Shown piece by piece: positions 1 through 10,445 of a stretch of 64,000 nt of DNA. The translations under genes and the position numbers were made by a program. The notes beneath the pieces were generated by a model. That model was not told where the DNA came from and ran no database searches. It saw only the letters and a program-made list of their open reading frames with translations. Origin of the DNA: Calocera cornea HHB12733 (Eukaryota > Basidiomycota > Dacrymycetes > Dacrymycetales > Dacrymycetaceae); contig KV424045.1 of assembly GCA_001632435.1 (NCBI GenBank), forward strand, positions 1 to 64,000, written 5' to 3'. How positions within the stretch are numbered: the first letter of the stretch is position 1; each line of letters begins with the position of its first letter.

Positions 1-199
1 ATATTTCGTCATAGCCATGAAGACTGGAGGTTGTACTACGTCATGCGGTGTGTCTAATGGTTTGTCCGCTGCTTCCGATGCTGAAGGTTTCCTTCGGCAG
101 CTTCAGTGACCGTGATATGTTCATGCGCTATGCCGGGGGAGGGGTGGGCCACGGACAGGCCGGTACAACCACAGCTGACAAGACGCAGGACCAGATGTC

Positions 200-994
200 T
201 CACGTCGTCAGCCATGCAGATATTGATTCCTCTGCGGTATTGGAGGGAGGGGTACCTTCCCTCGGAACCTCGGACGAACTACCCAGTGGGCCCCCAAGAG
301 GTCTGCCCCCAGAAGAAGAGGAGGAGTGGGGTGCAGGAAGTGAGGAAGAAGGGGAGAGAGACTGGGTGAGCGATGGGGATGACGTTGAGTAGACGTATTG
401 TATTCTGGGTAGCGAAGAGTAATGAGCAGGGGTGAGAAGATCCTCAACTATCACCCCGGCATCACTTAGAAGATGTTGTGAGCGCGTGCGCGCCGCTGAG
501 CTCGGATGAGACGAACGCAAGGGAACGACCGGGTTATCGACAGGTCGACCTATTGAGTTAACTTGTGCGCCGAGAGCGTCCCGTGCGGCTTCAAGCGCTG
601 TCTGAGGCGGTCTTCCTCGTCGTTTGGGGAGGACAGGCACGGAGGTAGACAGCGCGGGTTTGGTGGATGTCTGAAGAGAATCATAGTCAGATATACACTC
701 TTACTTGAGAGATATCTTACGAGCCTTTTGTCGTTTAGCGAGTCCAGTCCACAGTCCGCCACTGGAGAGCAACCCAGCCTCGTCATCCAGAGAGCGCTTT
801 CGCGGCGTGAGCGTAGATTTCGCAGGCGAGCTGGATGAATGAAGCCTCGAGATCATAGCACGAGCTGCCGCCAACTCCTTCTGTTTCACGAGTGCCCGGA
901 GTTTGGCTTCTCTCAAGCCTCGCATCACAGCATCGAGTGTTTCATCATCTTCGCTTGGCTCCTGAATCCGGTAATGCACCTTCTGGATTCTCAT
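200..994 (-). CDS. AT-hook protein, reading frame split by one in-frame TAA
   Basis: One frame is open from an ATG at 994 to a stop at 200 except for a single TAA at 701-703. The first part (about 97 residues) has a charged helical stretch rich in Glu, Arg and Lys. The second part carries a classic AT-hook core, KRRGRPP, followed by a Ser/Pro-rich tail, so a DNA-binding role is likely. I found no canonical intron that removes the TAA and keeps the frame. A 34-nt GTAAGA...CAG intron (671-704) is possible, but it shifts the frame and loses the AT-hook. The gene is therefore either a recent pseudogene, two genes, or wrongly modelled. It is divergent from the JmjC-like gene at 1777. Confidence 0.4.
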
Positions 995-1402
995 TTCTCG
1001 CTCAGGACCAAAACATAGAGCTCAGGAGCGTCGTCTCCGTGAATGTATTGCTGGCATCTGGATGGAAACCGGACGAAGTTTCATCTCCAGGTGTCCTGAA
1101 GGCTGCTGAAGATCCATGTCCTCGGCCCGTTCTGGACTGTATCACCTCGGACGACCCGACGGTGAGTAAACTGTCTCGTTTGGGTACCTCATATAGAATG
1201 TTACTGACGGTGCTTTGCTAGATTGGATGGCTGAAGTAGAACCCGGGTGCTATATCTTGCTTGCAATGGCTTACATGCAGGAACCTCGTCTGTGTGTGAT
1301 TCAATGGACATGAGAGGCAAGGGAAATAGTATGTATGCTCTGAAGGCACGGCACGATCACTCGGTCTTTGGGGTGGCCCTAAGGAAGTTGGTATTCGGAA
1401 CC

Positions 1403-1454
1403 TCAACCGTCACTCAACCGTCACTCAACCGTCACTCAACCGTCACTCAGCCGT
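1403..1454. repeat. 11-bp tandem array (TCAACCGTCAC)n
   Basis: Four perfect copies of the 11-bp unit TCAACCGTCAC and a partial fifth follow directly after a TCGGAACC octamer at 1395. Confidence 0.9.
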
Positions 1455-1558
1455 GAATTCCATAGTGACTATACCTCAAAGATAGATCTATGAATATAAA
1501 TGGGTTCATTCTTCCCCATTGCGGAGCGCGGGCCCAATGGAAACATGGTCTCGGAACC

Positions 1559-1615
1559 TCAACCGTCACGGAACCGTCACGGAACCGTCACGGAACAGTC
1601 ACGGAACAGTCACGG
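1559..1615. repeat. 11-bp tandem array (GGAACCGTCAC)n
   Basis: One TCAACCGTCAC unit is followed by two GGAACCGTCAC and two GGAACAGTCAC units. It starts 156 bp after the first array and shares the same 19-bp lead-in, TCGGAACCTCAACCGTCAC. Confidence 0.9.
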
Positions 1616-1776
1616 TCCGTGGTGAGTGACGAGGCAGTGAATCTTCCGAGATATTCCAAAGCTTCCGTGGGTGTGTATACGCGTGCTGATAACGCAACGT
1701 GGGCGTCGAGTGCAACTGTCCGTTCACTCCCTCTGTGATACTGCCTAGCTGCACGGTTGCTCCTCATTGCTTCAAC

Positions 1777-3446
1777 ATGTCTCAGGCTGCTTCATGTGAG
1801 TAGCATGTACCTGACTGATTCAGGTACCTGTGCTAATTCTGACCAGTCAAGGCGTATCCAGCCAGTGTCAAGGACCTGGTCTACACCATCTGGAACCCCA
1901 AGAACAACCAACCGGTGGTCCATTCCCCTCCTGATGCTATGGGCTCCTCTGGTGACCTTTGCTTCCTACCTGGTGACGCCAATCTGTGGATCAAGGACAC
2001 CCAGGGTTGGAGACGGTCGAGCGGCAGATATCATGGCCATGGGATTGAGCATTATCCCACGGCACCCTACGGCGCCTTGCGCATTCAAGATGCCGATTAC
2101 CGGTTCCGATGGACGACAGAGACGGCTTACAGGAGCAAGAAGGGACGGGAAAATGAGAAAAGCAAGAAGCTTGCCAGCGCAGCAGGTGAATTCGCCATAC
2201 ATGTGAGACGAATGCTGAGAACTAACTCTGACTTGCAGGTTCAACATCGAGAATGCCAGGGGGCACCCGTGACGCAGACTACGATGCAGCGGCTGCTACG
2301 CACAGCGAGAGGGCGTCGGAACCTCCTGAAGACCATGATCCATGGCGTCAGCATGCCATTGATCAAGGAAACGGATGGATCTTGCCCGTGCTCGATCGAT
2401 GGGAGAAAACCTTTGGGGACGAGTCGCTCAGCACGAAGAATGGCGCGGAGATTCTGCGTGCCCTCCTCAGGGTTCCGTACACCATCGAGGAGCGAGAGAC
2501 GTATTCTCAGGATGAAGTGCTTCAACCTGGCAGTATCAAGCCCAGCTATGCGCATGTCAGCATCGATTTGCAGATGCTGTCAGAGGACACCACACTGGCC
2601 GTCAACAACCTGGATACTTGCACCGGCGAAGAGGTACCTCCGTCGGTACTTATGCACTCCCTGACCGCCCATGCTCGTGGTCGACATCCTACCGCCATAG
2701 TCGCTCAGTACGGAGTTTCGGATGTTCCCGCATCCCCCAATGGCATTGGACGCTGCCAATGGAAGGTTCCGAGCTCAGCGGGTTCCGTGCCTCAGGGGTT
2801 CCAGCCCTTTGTGACAACCTGCGTCATGCCTGCCGGAGGATCCTGCGACTTCCACCAGGACGGAATCGGAGCCTCATGGATTCATCACCATGTTGGCATG
2901 AAGGATTTGGGTGGACCGGACAAGCTGTGGCTGCTGGCGAAGAACACGACTCACAACAGGGAGATTCTGCAGCCTCACGGAAGAGTTCGCCTTGTTTGGT
3001 TTGACGCCAACCAAGTGATCCCTCGGCTAGAAGGCCTCCAGTACTACCTCGCCAAGCCAACTTTCCATCCTTGCGCACTGTATTTCGAACCGGGCTTATG
3101 GCACTTGGTGCTGACGATGAGTCTCTCAGCACATTGCAGCTTCCGATTTGCCGATCCTAGCAAGTTCCAGGAAGCAGTGCTGCACTTCAGCCGGGCGATC
3201 AAGTCTGCATGGACGCTGCCCACCCAGCCTGAGCGTCGGGTGCGCGCTGTAAATCTGCGGGAGGACTGGGACTACTGGAGGATGATCCCCGAGGTTCCGA
3301 AACGCTGGTTGGCCGACGTGGATAAGGCCGTGAAAGCGCTGGAAGCCGAGTTTGAGGAAGATGAGCGCATGGGTTCGCCGGAACCAGTTGATGATGAGGG
3401 TGATGATGGTGATGATGATGATGATGGCGATGAATACATACCTTAG
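1777..3446 (+). CDS. JmjC-like 2-oxoglutarate/Fe(II) oxygenase domain protein
   Basis: The exons are 1777-1795, 1847-2185 and 2239-3446, with introns of 51 and 53 nt in correct phase, giving 521 residues. The C-terminal half resembles a JmjC/cupin fold. An H-x-D iron motif is visible in DFHQDG (His325, Asp327), and a distal His408 lies in GLWHLVL, the usual spacing for the iron triad. The N-terminal third (Trp/Pro-rich) is not recognised. The protein ends in an Asp-rich tail coded by GAT repeats (3390-3440). JmjC enzymes demethylate histones or hydroxylate proteins, but divergent fungal members mostly have unknown substrates. It faces an AT-hook ORF and converges on a cysteine-cluster gene, so a chromatin role is plausible but inferred. 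Confidence 0.6.
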
Positions 3447-3706
3447 CTTAGACAGTTGGTTGTAACTTTGCCCCTATAATACAACATGTGCTCCCCTCTC
3501 CCCTCATTATCAAAAGAGATCGGCATGTGACCCTGGGACCAGTGACATATCATGATGAGCAGTGAGGCAAGTGTTGCTGAGGATCGTGCTGTTACCAGAG
3601 CCGTCGGAACCTCGGACTGGGTTTTCACGCCTTTTCATTCCACAAATGACTATGTACAAGCTATCTACGAGGTAGGGGTTGGTACCCTAATACGGACGTC
3701 TAACTA

Positions 3707-6616
3707 TTACCTCTCTCTGCGGGACCTCTTGACCGCAGCCCGCATAAGCGCTCCAGCAGACTCATCTGAGCTGGTCTCGCCCTCCTCACTCTCGATTTCA
3801 GGCACCAGGACGTTCCAGCCGTGCCTCGAGACCTCCCGAGGCCTGGAAGGTCCGGCGTCTGCATTGGTGGGACCGGCAGACGGACCGACACGCCGAGGAC
3901 GAGGAGGACGACGAGGTTCGGTTCCGGAAGGACGGGGAGTGACACCAGGAGGGGGTTGAGCAATGATCATGTCCCCCATAGTCTGCGGGGGCAATGGGTT
4001 GAACGAGTGGCGAAGCGCCAGAGGGGGGCGTCCGGATGCGGGAGGGCGGTTAACAGGCCGTTCAACGTTGGTCTGCAACGTTGAGGCACTCTGGCGGGAG
4101 CGCAGTGCATACGGGCCGCTTGGCCGAGGTTCCGAAGTAGGAGGAGGACGAGCCGAGCGAGAGACGGGCGCGGGAGACGTAGTCGTGGGAGGAGGCTGCG
4201 CGGTGCGAGACGAGCGGGAGGAGGCCGGAGCAGTCGAGACGGAAGCAGGGGCGGCCGCAGAGACAGGCTTCTTCGGGAACACAACTTCCACCTCGAAGGC
4301 CCCGGGGGGGAAGCCCTTGCTCCTCCGAGGAACATATCGAGGGTCGAATTTCTCCAATGAAATGCCCCTCGGAACCGTGGGGCCATCCCAGGTGATACGA
4401 GGGGCCGCAGACCTCCAGTCGTTGCGGTACTCGCTGGCACGATCCGCATGCGGGCTGAGAAACTCGTCGGAGCAGATCCTCCAATCCGAGTAGAATGAGG
4501 CAATCTTGTCCTGCCAACCTGGTCATGTATGAGTAATGAATGCTTGGGTACATAAAGAACGGGTGCTTACCGGAACCACCTTTTCCACCACCCTTGACGG
4601 CGCCGCCCTTGACACCATAGGTGCACTTGATCTTGGAGAGTTTGCACGGCCAGCAAACTTGTTGAAACTCGCGCCCACAGGAAAATCGTCCAGCCTTGAT
4701 GCAGTTGTTGCATCGGCCAGGACCGGTTTCGAGCTGTAATGAAGGTTAGGCAAGGTCGGAACCTCGGGATAGAAGAAACTGACCCTGCAAATGATGCCCG
4801 CGCGTCCCGTCCATTCGAGGTAGCGATGTTCAGCAGGCCACTCGTCCTGAGGAGTAATCCCGGGAGGGACAATCGCATATCGGTCTTCAGTCTGGTTTGG
4901 GAGTTAGGGTGATACTTCAGCCATCTGGTATTAGAAGACTTACCTCAATTCGGAACCCTCCTTCCCCGTCACGGTTGCGCACAGGACCAGTGTAGCCGGG
5001 AGGAATAATCTCCTCGGGAAGCTCAAGAGACTGGAGACAAATTAGAACCAAAATAGAAAGCAGAATGCTGAACTAACCTCTTCACTCGTACTGGGAGAAG
5101 GAGCACGTGGCGGGGGAGGAGTCGAGGTTGCTTTCCCCTTGCCCTTGCCCGTATCCTTCTCCTTCCCCTTCCCCTTTGCGTTCTTGTCCTGTTCTTGCCC
5201 CTTGGGATCCTGTACATCCCAGCCGCTCTCACCCCATCCGGCCGGTTGCCCCCAGCCGCCCTGGTTGTCGTCTGGGACATCTGCTGGCTTCTGCTGTGGC
5301 AGCGTGGCCCGTCCCTTGCCCTTGGCAGCCCGTCTCTTGAACAACTGGGCGACACCAGTGACCAGCTTGTCGACCACTCCGGGAGCATCACCGAGCTCAG
5401 GCGAAGGGGGAGGTTCCGAAGAGTGATGAGGTTCCGGAGAGGGAGGGAAAGTCTCGAGAGGTGGGCGAGAGGTGGCCCTGGACGACGGGTACGCAGAGGG
5501 AGGCAGTGAGGGACCCCTGGAAAGGGGTGCAGCCGATGGGGAGCGGGCAGGAGGCCTAGACGGGGGAGCAGCCGATGGGGAGCGGGCAGCAGGTGGGACG
5601 GAGCGACTGGCGGAGGGAGGGGCTGAGCCGTCTCGACGGGAAGGCGGCTGGGAGGCACGAGTGGGAGGAGGAGTCTCTGAGGGGCGCCGAGTCGAGGCAG
5701 GGGAGGTGGGGCCAGAAACCGCGCCAGGGAGCGCCGACTGCAAACCCTAGATCACACTGGTAAGTCTCGGAACCTCGGAAAGAAGTGACCCACTCACCAC
5801 AGGCTGCATGAGAGGAAGCAGCCGGAGACGATTCATCAACGGATCGTCCTCCCAGCGGCAGCGCGGAACAGGGTGCGGATCGGGGAGACACAGCGTGACG
5901 GCCTCCATCCGAGGAAAAGGGTTCTCGCCGTCGATCCACGCATTCAACTGCCGAGCCAGTTCCGTGGGAGATTGAGACGTGGGTCGCAGGGCCCAATTGT
6001 TGCCGTCATCGGTAGCACCGTCGGGGTTCCGAAGGATGAGGTTGCCTTGGAGAAACATCTCGGCTGTGGCGGGTGTACGAATGTACGCCTGATACCACAG
6101 AGGAAAGCCGTCGTACAGGCTGACCACGCGTTCGTCGATCATGATCTCGATATTCGGGTAGGCCAGGACGATTTGCCGAATGGCGAGCTAAGGGGCCATG
6201 AGCAAAGGGAAAGGGAGGAGAACGTCGAACATGCGCACTGTAGGTTCCGCATACCGACGGAACATCAGCCGGGCCCAGGCCGAAGCAGTGTCTGCACCGC
6301 GCTGTTCCATCAAGTCTCCCGTGAGATCAAGCAGGTCGTGTGCCTCAGCGAGGTTCCAGCGACGTGCATATCGAATGACACGTTCATTGGGGTTGAGGTC
6401 GATATAAGCGGGAGGAGCCGGATAGAATCGACGAGCAGTCGGATTGGCGAGCTGTTGAAAGTCGGGGACGGTTCCGAGCCATTCGGAACCGTCGACGAAG
6501 CCGGGAAACTGCCAGTCGAGGACATAGTCGAACGCGTACCAGAACTCGTCGGCGTTTTCGGAACCTTCAGCCCAGTCGTTCGAGGTGGGATTGCGGTAGG
6601 GGGTGGGTGTGGCCAT
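3707..6616 (-). CDS. Large hypothetical protein with a six-cysteine cluster
   Basis: Seven exons join in phase: 6616-6239, 6187-5798, 5746-5078, 5030-4944, 4891-4784, 4733-4571 and 4518-3707, giving 868 residues. The intron at 6188-6238 is 51 nt and holds the TAG that would otherwise break the frame. Residues 1-256 look globular, 257-480 are Pro/Ser-rich, and residues 552-581 have the pattern C-x2-C-x7-C-x7-C-x2-C-x6-C. This resembles the atypical Zn2Cys6-like clusters of many agaricomycete proteins of unknown function. The C-terminus is again Pro/Arg-rich. DNA or RNA binding is possible. An in-frame ATG at 6772 is an alternative start. It converges with the JmjC-like gene, leaving 260 bp. 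Confidence 0.65.
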
Positions 6617-7509
6617 CTTGGTGGACAAGGGAAGCAGTAGGAAGGCGAGAGGGCAGAGTGAGGGTTGCTGTGAAGCGAGACGGTTAGTTGACGCTTTATG
6701 CGAGGGAGCGAAAGGAGGGGGGAGCGCACCGACAGGGGGGATGGCAGCGAAAGGGGAGAGCGGTGATCGCAAGCCCTCGGAACCAAGCCGCGCGAGGAGA
6801 ACGCGTGTTGGACAGCCTTGGAAGCGTTGAGAAGACGTGCCGTCCGCCGTCCTTGCCGAGGGGAACGACCGGGAAGACGTCAGAAGATGGGAGATGATGG
6901 CCGACGGCCATCACTTCGGAACCGAAATCAGGAGTAGAAGCCATCAGGAACGGTCCCAAAGCCGGCAGGAAGGCTAGGGGGGGTGTCAGAGGCATGTTAG
7001 GAGAAAGGAGAAGAAAGCCGAGGTTCCGAAGCAAAGGGGGTCGATGAGTATGGGACGGTTCCGAGGTGCAAGGGAGGAGAGGGGAAAGAAGAGAGGAAGA
7101 CGTCGGAACTCAGGGGAACCAGTTGGGCGACTCATATAAGCAGCCCCTCATGTAAACAGATACACCGGATGCAATGACTGACGCGTGTAACGCGTCCAAC
7201 CAATAAACAATCACTTATGGGATTGTAAAAAATGAAACTTGCCATTCAAAACGCTTATATATTACAAGGTAAAGAGCCTTAACAGGGCTTAAACTATCTT
7301 ACAACAGTCTTACAATGGTTCCGAAGGCTTACTTCGGAAACAGACTCATGGGAACGGCGACAGCGCGGCCCTAAGCCCCTATCAGGCCTTATCAGGGGCT
7401 ATCAGCGTCCTTGGACCCTGGCACCGCTTGCCCTTCTGCGTCCGCCTGACGGAGCCAACTGGAAGGGTCTATAACCCTACACCAGGGGCCGCCGGTTTTC
7501 GTGATGCAG
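6617..7509. other. Spacer and probable edge of the accessory island
   Basis: This stretch holds the upstream region of the cysteine-cluster gene and five TCGGAACC octamers, then turns AT-rich (about 7140-7320). Two small inverted repeats follow. CCGAAG/CTTCGG at 7321-7337 has a 5-nt loop. AGCCCCT/AGGGGCT at 7374-7400 is arranged around a central AGGCCT. Homology to an oxidoreductase gene begins right after, near 7510. I see no gene here. Confidence 0.5.
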
Positions 7510-7922
7510 GTTCACGAGCGCTATGTTTGACTATGGGTCGTTTGCGTGCACGTATGAGACGGGCGTGGACCAGGTCGGCAAGTTTGATGCATATATCGAG
7601 ATCTTCGCGGGCGACAAGAGGGTCAGGGTTGATTTTGATACCCGTAGGTTTGCACTGACAGCTGATGAACTCGGGCACTGACGGTGTGGGTTTAGCATTC
7701 ATCAAAGGGCTGCCGATCAACATCATCCTCTCGTCGAACATCAATGGCGCGTTCGTAGAGCAGAAAATCACCCCGACGTACGAAGACCCATACACGCTCG
7801 AGATGAAGGAGCTGTACGACGCGATCGTGAATAGCAAGCCATTTAAGTCTACTGTGGAGGACGCGAGGAAGGACCTCGAGATCTTCAACATGATCATAGA
7901 CGCTTTGCCTAAGTCGTCATGA
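7510..7922 (+). pseudogene. Truncated Gfo/Idh/MocA-family oxidoreductase, C-terminal part only
   Basis: Two exons, 7510-7643 and 7696-7922, join across a 52-nt intron in correct phase. The roughly 120-residue product matches the end of a Gfo/Idh/MocA NAD(P)-dependent sugar dehydrogenase: a beta-sheet segment ending VRVDFDTP, then GLPINI, then DPYTLEMKELYDAI and a final helix DARKDLEIF. The N-terminal Rossmann domain and the substrate Lys motif, normally some 200 residues or more, are absent. Upstream sequence is AT-rich and non-coding. I infer that the 5' end was removed when the island formed or inserted. Coding quality of the remainder is still good, so the loss may be recent. Confidence 0.7.
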
Positions 7923-8186
7923 ATTATGAACGTAGTACATGCCGGATACAACTAGTTGACTGAAGTGGCATGTTCTAAGTACTTTCGTTTGTGGGCAGTC
8001 GGCGTTGCGGAGAAATTAGGGCGAACGTGCATCACGGGCGCTTCTTTCATTTCGCTCACCGCCACGATCTTCCACGTCGTGAGTCAAAGGGTCCAGCGCG
8101 TCGTTACATTTCCCCTAGTACTGCGTCCCTGCCCTCTTCCTCACCGGCTCCCAAGCCGCCCTCGTCGTACCCGTCCCCGGTACACC

Positions 8187-9860
8187 ATGCCGCCGCCCCG
8201 CAGTCTCCCGCGGGCGCTGACGCTTTTCCTCATCCCCCTCGCCCTCTCCCTCATAGTCCGCCCCCTCCTCAAGGCGCCCTCGAGCCTCGTCCTCCCCGCA
8301 CTCGAGACCAATGTCGGCTTTGCCCTCCTCGCGTTCCTCACCACGGCGTACCTCATCCCCGTGCTCGGGGACAACTTTGTCAAGATCGGACTGAAGGGTA
8401 GGGACATGCTCAAGACGTATGACGATGCGATGTGCGTAGCCTTTTCGCTCTGGGACGTGCGCTGCAGGCTGATGCGCGGATGAGGAAGTCCAGAATGCCA
8501 AGGGCTCATATGCGCCGCAGTGTACATCACCCTGCTCACGCTCTTCATCCCGTTCCCATTCTCGAGCTTCTTTGCTCGGGATAGAGAATACAGTATGTCG
8601 GGCCTGACGAAAGGCGACTTTCCGCATCAACAGGTGCGTTTCCTTCAGGCCTGCACTCATTTGGGTAGATGCTGACTTACCATAGCTCGCGACGTATCTC
8701 TCTGCACTACTGTCGTTCATGGCCGCAACGATGCTCGGCCTGCTAGATGACCTCTTCGACATTCGATGGCGCTACAAGTTGCCAATACCGATCATTGCGT
8801 CCATCCCACTGCTGCTGGTGTACTACGCGGAAGAAGGGCTGACCACGGTCGTCATCCCCATTCCGCTGAGGAAGTTCTTCGGAACGATGGTTGACCTGGG
8901 TGCGCACATACACGCGCATATAAGCAATATGCAGCTGACACTCTTGTCCAGGTCCCCTCTACTATGTCTACATGTCTCTCCTCTCCACCTTCTGTACAAA
9001 CGCCATCAACATCCTCGCCGGGGTGAACGGTGTCGAAGTCGGCCAAGCACTCATCATCGCCTGTTCGGTAGCGATCAACGATCTCCTCTACCTGCCCTGG
9101 CCGTACACTCTGCGGTTGGGTTCGAGGCAGCTCGGTGGAGAGTGGGGCGCCGGCCTCGCCTTCGGCAGCAAGGAGTTGGTCGAGCGGCATCTGCTCAGCT
9201 TGTACTTCATGCTGCCGCTTATTGGCGTCTGCTCCGGCTTGATATTCCACAACTGGTAGGCGCCCCTGCCTCGCCTTATGCCAACACTCACTCGCGAATC
9301 AGGTACCCGGCAAGAGCCTTCCCAGGCGACACCCTGTGCTACTTTACGGGCATGGCCATCGCTGCAGCGGGCATCCTGGGCCATTTCTCGAAGACGCTCC
9401 TGCTCTTCTTCATCCCACAAATATTCAACTTCATCCTCAGCTGCCCACAGCTGTTCGGCATCGTGCCGTGTCCGAGGCATCGACTACCCAAGTGCGTATC
9501 CATGCCCATGCCGCTCTGGCACCCCCGCTGACTGAGGTCGGTAGGCTGAACACAATGTCGATGCTGCTCAACAACTCCGTAGCGGAGATCTCCCCTCAAA
9601 AGCCGTCGCTCCTACGCGACATCGTCCTCCGCACACTGGCCTTCCTCCGCCTCACCCGACTAACGATAGACCCGAAAACCAAAAGGATCACCGCCTGCAC
9701 GAACCTCACCATCCTCAACGTCTTGTTGATCTGGTTTGGCCCGATGACGGAGGAGGCGCTGGTCGTGCGGGTGATGCTTACCCAGTGTGCGGGGAGCGCT
9801 CTGGCTTTCTTTGTGCGCTATGGAGTGGCTGGGTTCGTGTACGATGGGGATAGAAGGTAG
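8187..9860 (+). CDS. ALG7: UDP-GlcNAc:dolichyl-phosphate GlcNAc-1-phosphotransferase (ALG7)
   Basis: Six exons join in phase: 8187-8431, 8489-8633, 8686-8899, 8952-9255, 9303-9491 and 9545-9860, giving 470 residues. The enzyme makes dolichyl-PP-GlcNAc, the first step of N-glycan assembly at the ER, and is the tunicamycin target. Family landmarks are visible in order: GLKGRDMLKTYD, PECQGLICAAVY, LGLLDDLFDIRW, NAINILAGVNGVEVGQ, FHNWYPARAFPGDT, and GHFSKTLLLFFIPQIFNF with CPQLF. Many hydrophobic segments fit a multi-pass ER membrane protein. The start ATG follows an unspliced 5' region and gives a normal hydrophobic N-terminus. Confidence 0.93.
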
Positions 9861-10445
9861 GTGCAGACGCGCGTTTTATCGTAATGCGGCAGGGAGAGCG
9901 AGACATTCATCGTTGAGATATCGTCCGCATCTGGTACGCGTAGAGACCCGTAACATAGCTGTATAGCATGGGATCCAAAAGGCGTTCCGCCGTGTCTGCC
10001 GTCATCGTCGCTTAGGCACAGTATTGATATATAGTCTGCTACGACAACATAGGAACGCTTTAGAAGCACAGGCGGGATAGAGTCGTGACTGTCGTTGGTA
10101 ATCATTGCGGAACGGGAATGAATGAATGACGTGGGTGAAACGCGGAGAACGGGAATTGAGGATGAAAGGGAATTGAAGGATGATTGCTTTAAAACTTGGC
10201 CCACGGACGATTACCCTTCCCCAAGACTCATGATATAAGACGAGATTTGCGTGCAAGGGTAGCAGAAGTTTTGGTAACATGGCTCGCGATGGAAGGCCTT
10301 TTGATCCTCTTTGAGATTGCGTTTTGGACGAGGACGGAGAGATGCAGCCGGAGGGAGGGAGTTGCGGAGAATGGAAGAGCGTGATCCTTGCAAGAGGGCC
10401 CGGAATAAAGAGACAACGAGAAAGAGAGTTTGAGATGGAAACATT
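9861..10445. other. Convergent 3' spacer
   Basis: This spacer lies between the 3' ends of ALG7 and the CENPB-type gene. It is moderately AT-rich and I see no coding sequence or repeat in it. Confidence 0.5.

Larger units (their letters stand above)
995..1776. other. Spacer between divergent island genes
   Basis: This spacer separates the AT-hook ORF from the JmjC-like gene and probably holds both promoters. It contains two 11-bp minisatellite arrays, annotated separately, and two TCGGAACC octamers. A short reading frame just upstream of 994 on the minus strand could be a further exon, but I cannot support a model. Confidence 0.5.
262..7324. repeat. Dispersed TCGGAACC octamers (22 copies)
   Basis: The octamer TCGGAACC or its complement GGTTCCGA starts at 262, 1395, 1551, 2316, 2765, 3293, 3604, 4128, 4369, 4756, 4950, 5412, 5767, 6025, 6470, 6483, 6558, 6777, 6916, 7022, 7057 and 7317. 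About 0.2 copies would be expected by chance in this length. I saw no further copy between 7.4 and 64 kb. The copies lie in exons, introns and spacers and in both orientations, so they are neither a codon bias of one protein nor a splice signal. What recognises them is unknown. Confidence 0.85.

Noticed and set aside
671..704. 34-nt intron in the AT-hook ORF
   Set aside because: Splice signals are acceptable but the join shifts the frame and loses the AT-hook; the uninterrupted frame on both sides of the TAA is better supported.
5873..6640. Plus-strand ORF of 255 codons
   Set aside because: It lies antisense to well-phased exons of the cysteine-cluster gene and shows no motif; it is a GC-rich shadow frame.
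7321..7400. Hairpins at the island edge as a Helitron 3' end
   Set aside because: The hairpins are not followed at the right distance by a CTRR end, and no Rep/helicase gene is present in the window.
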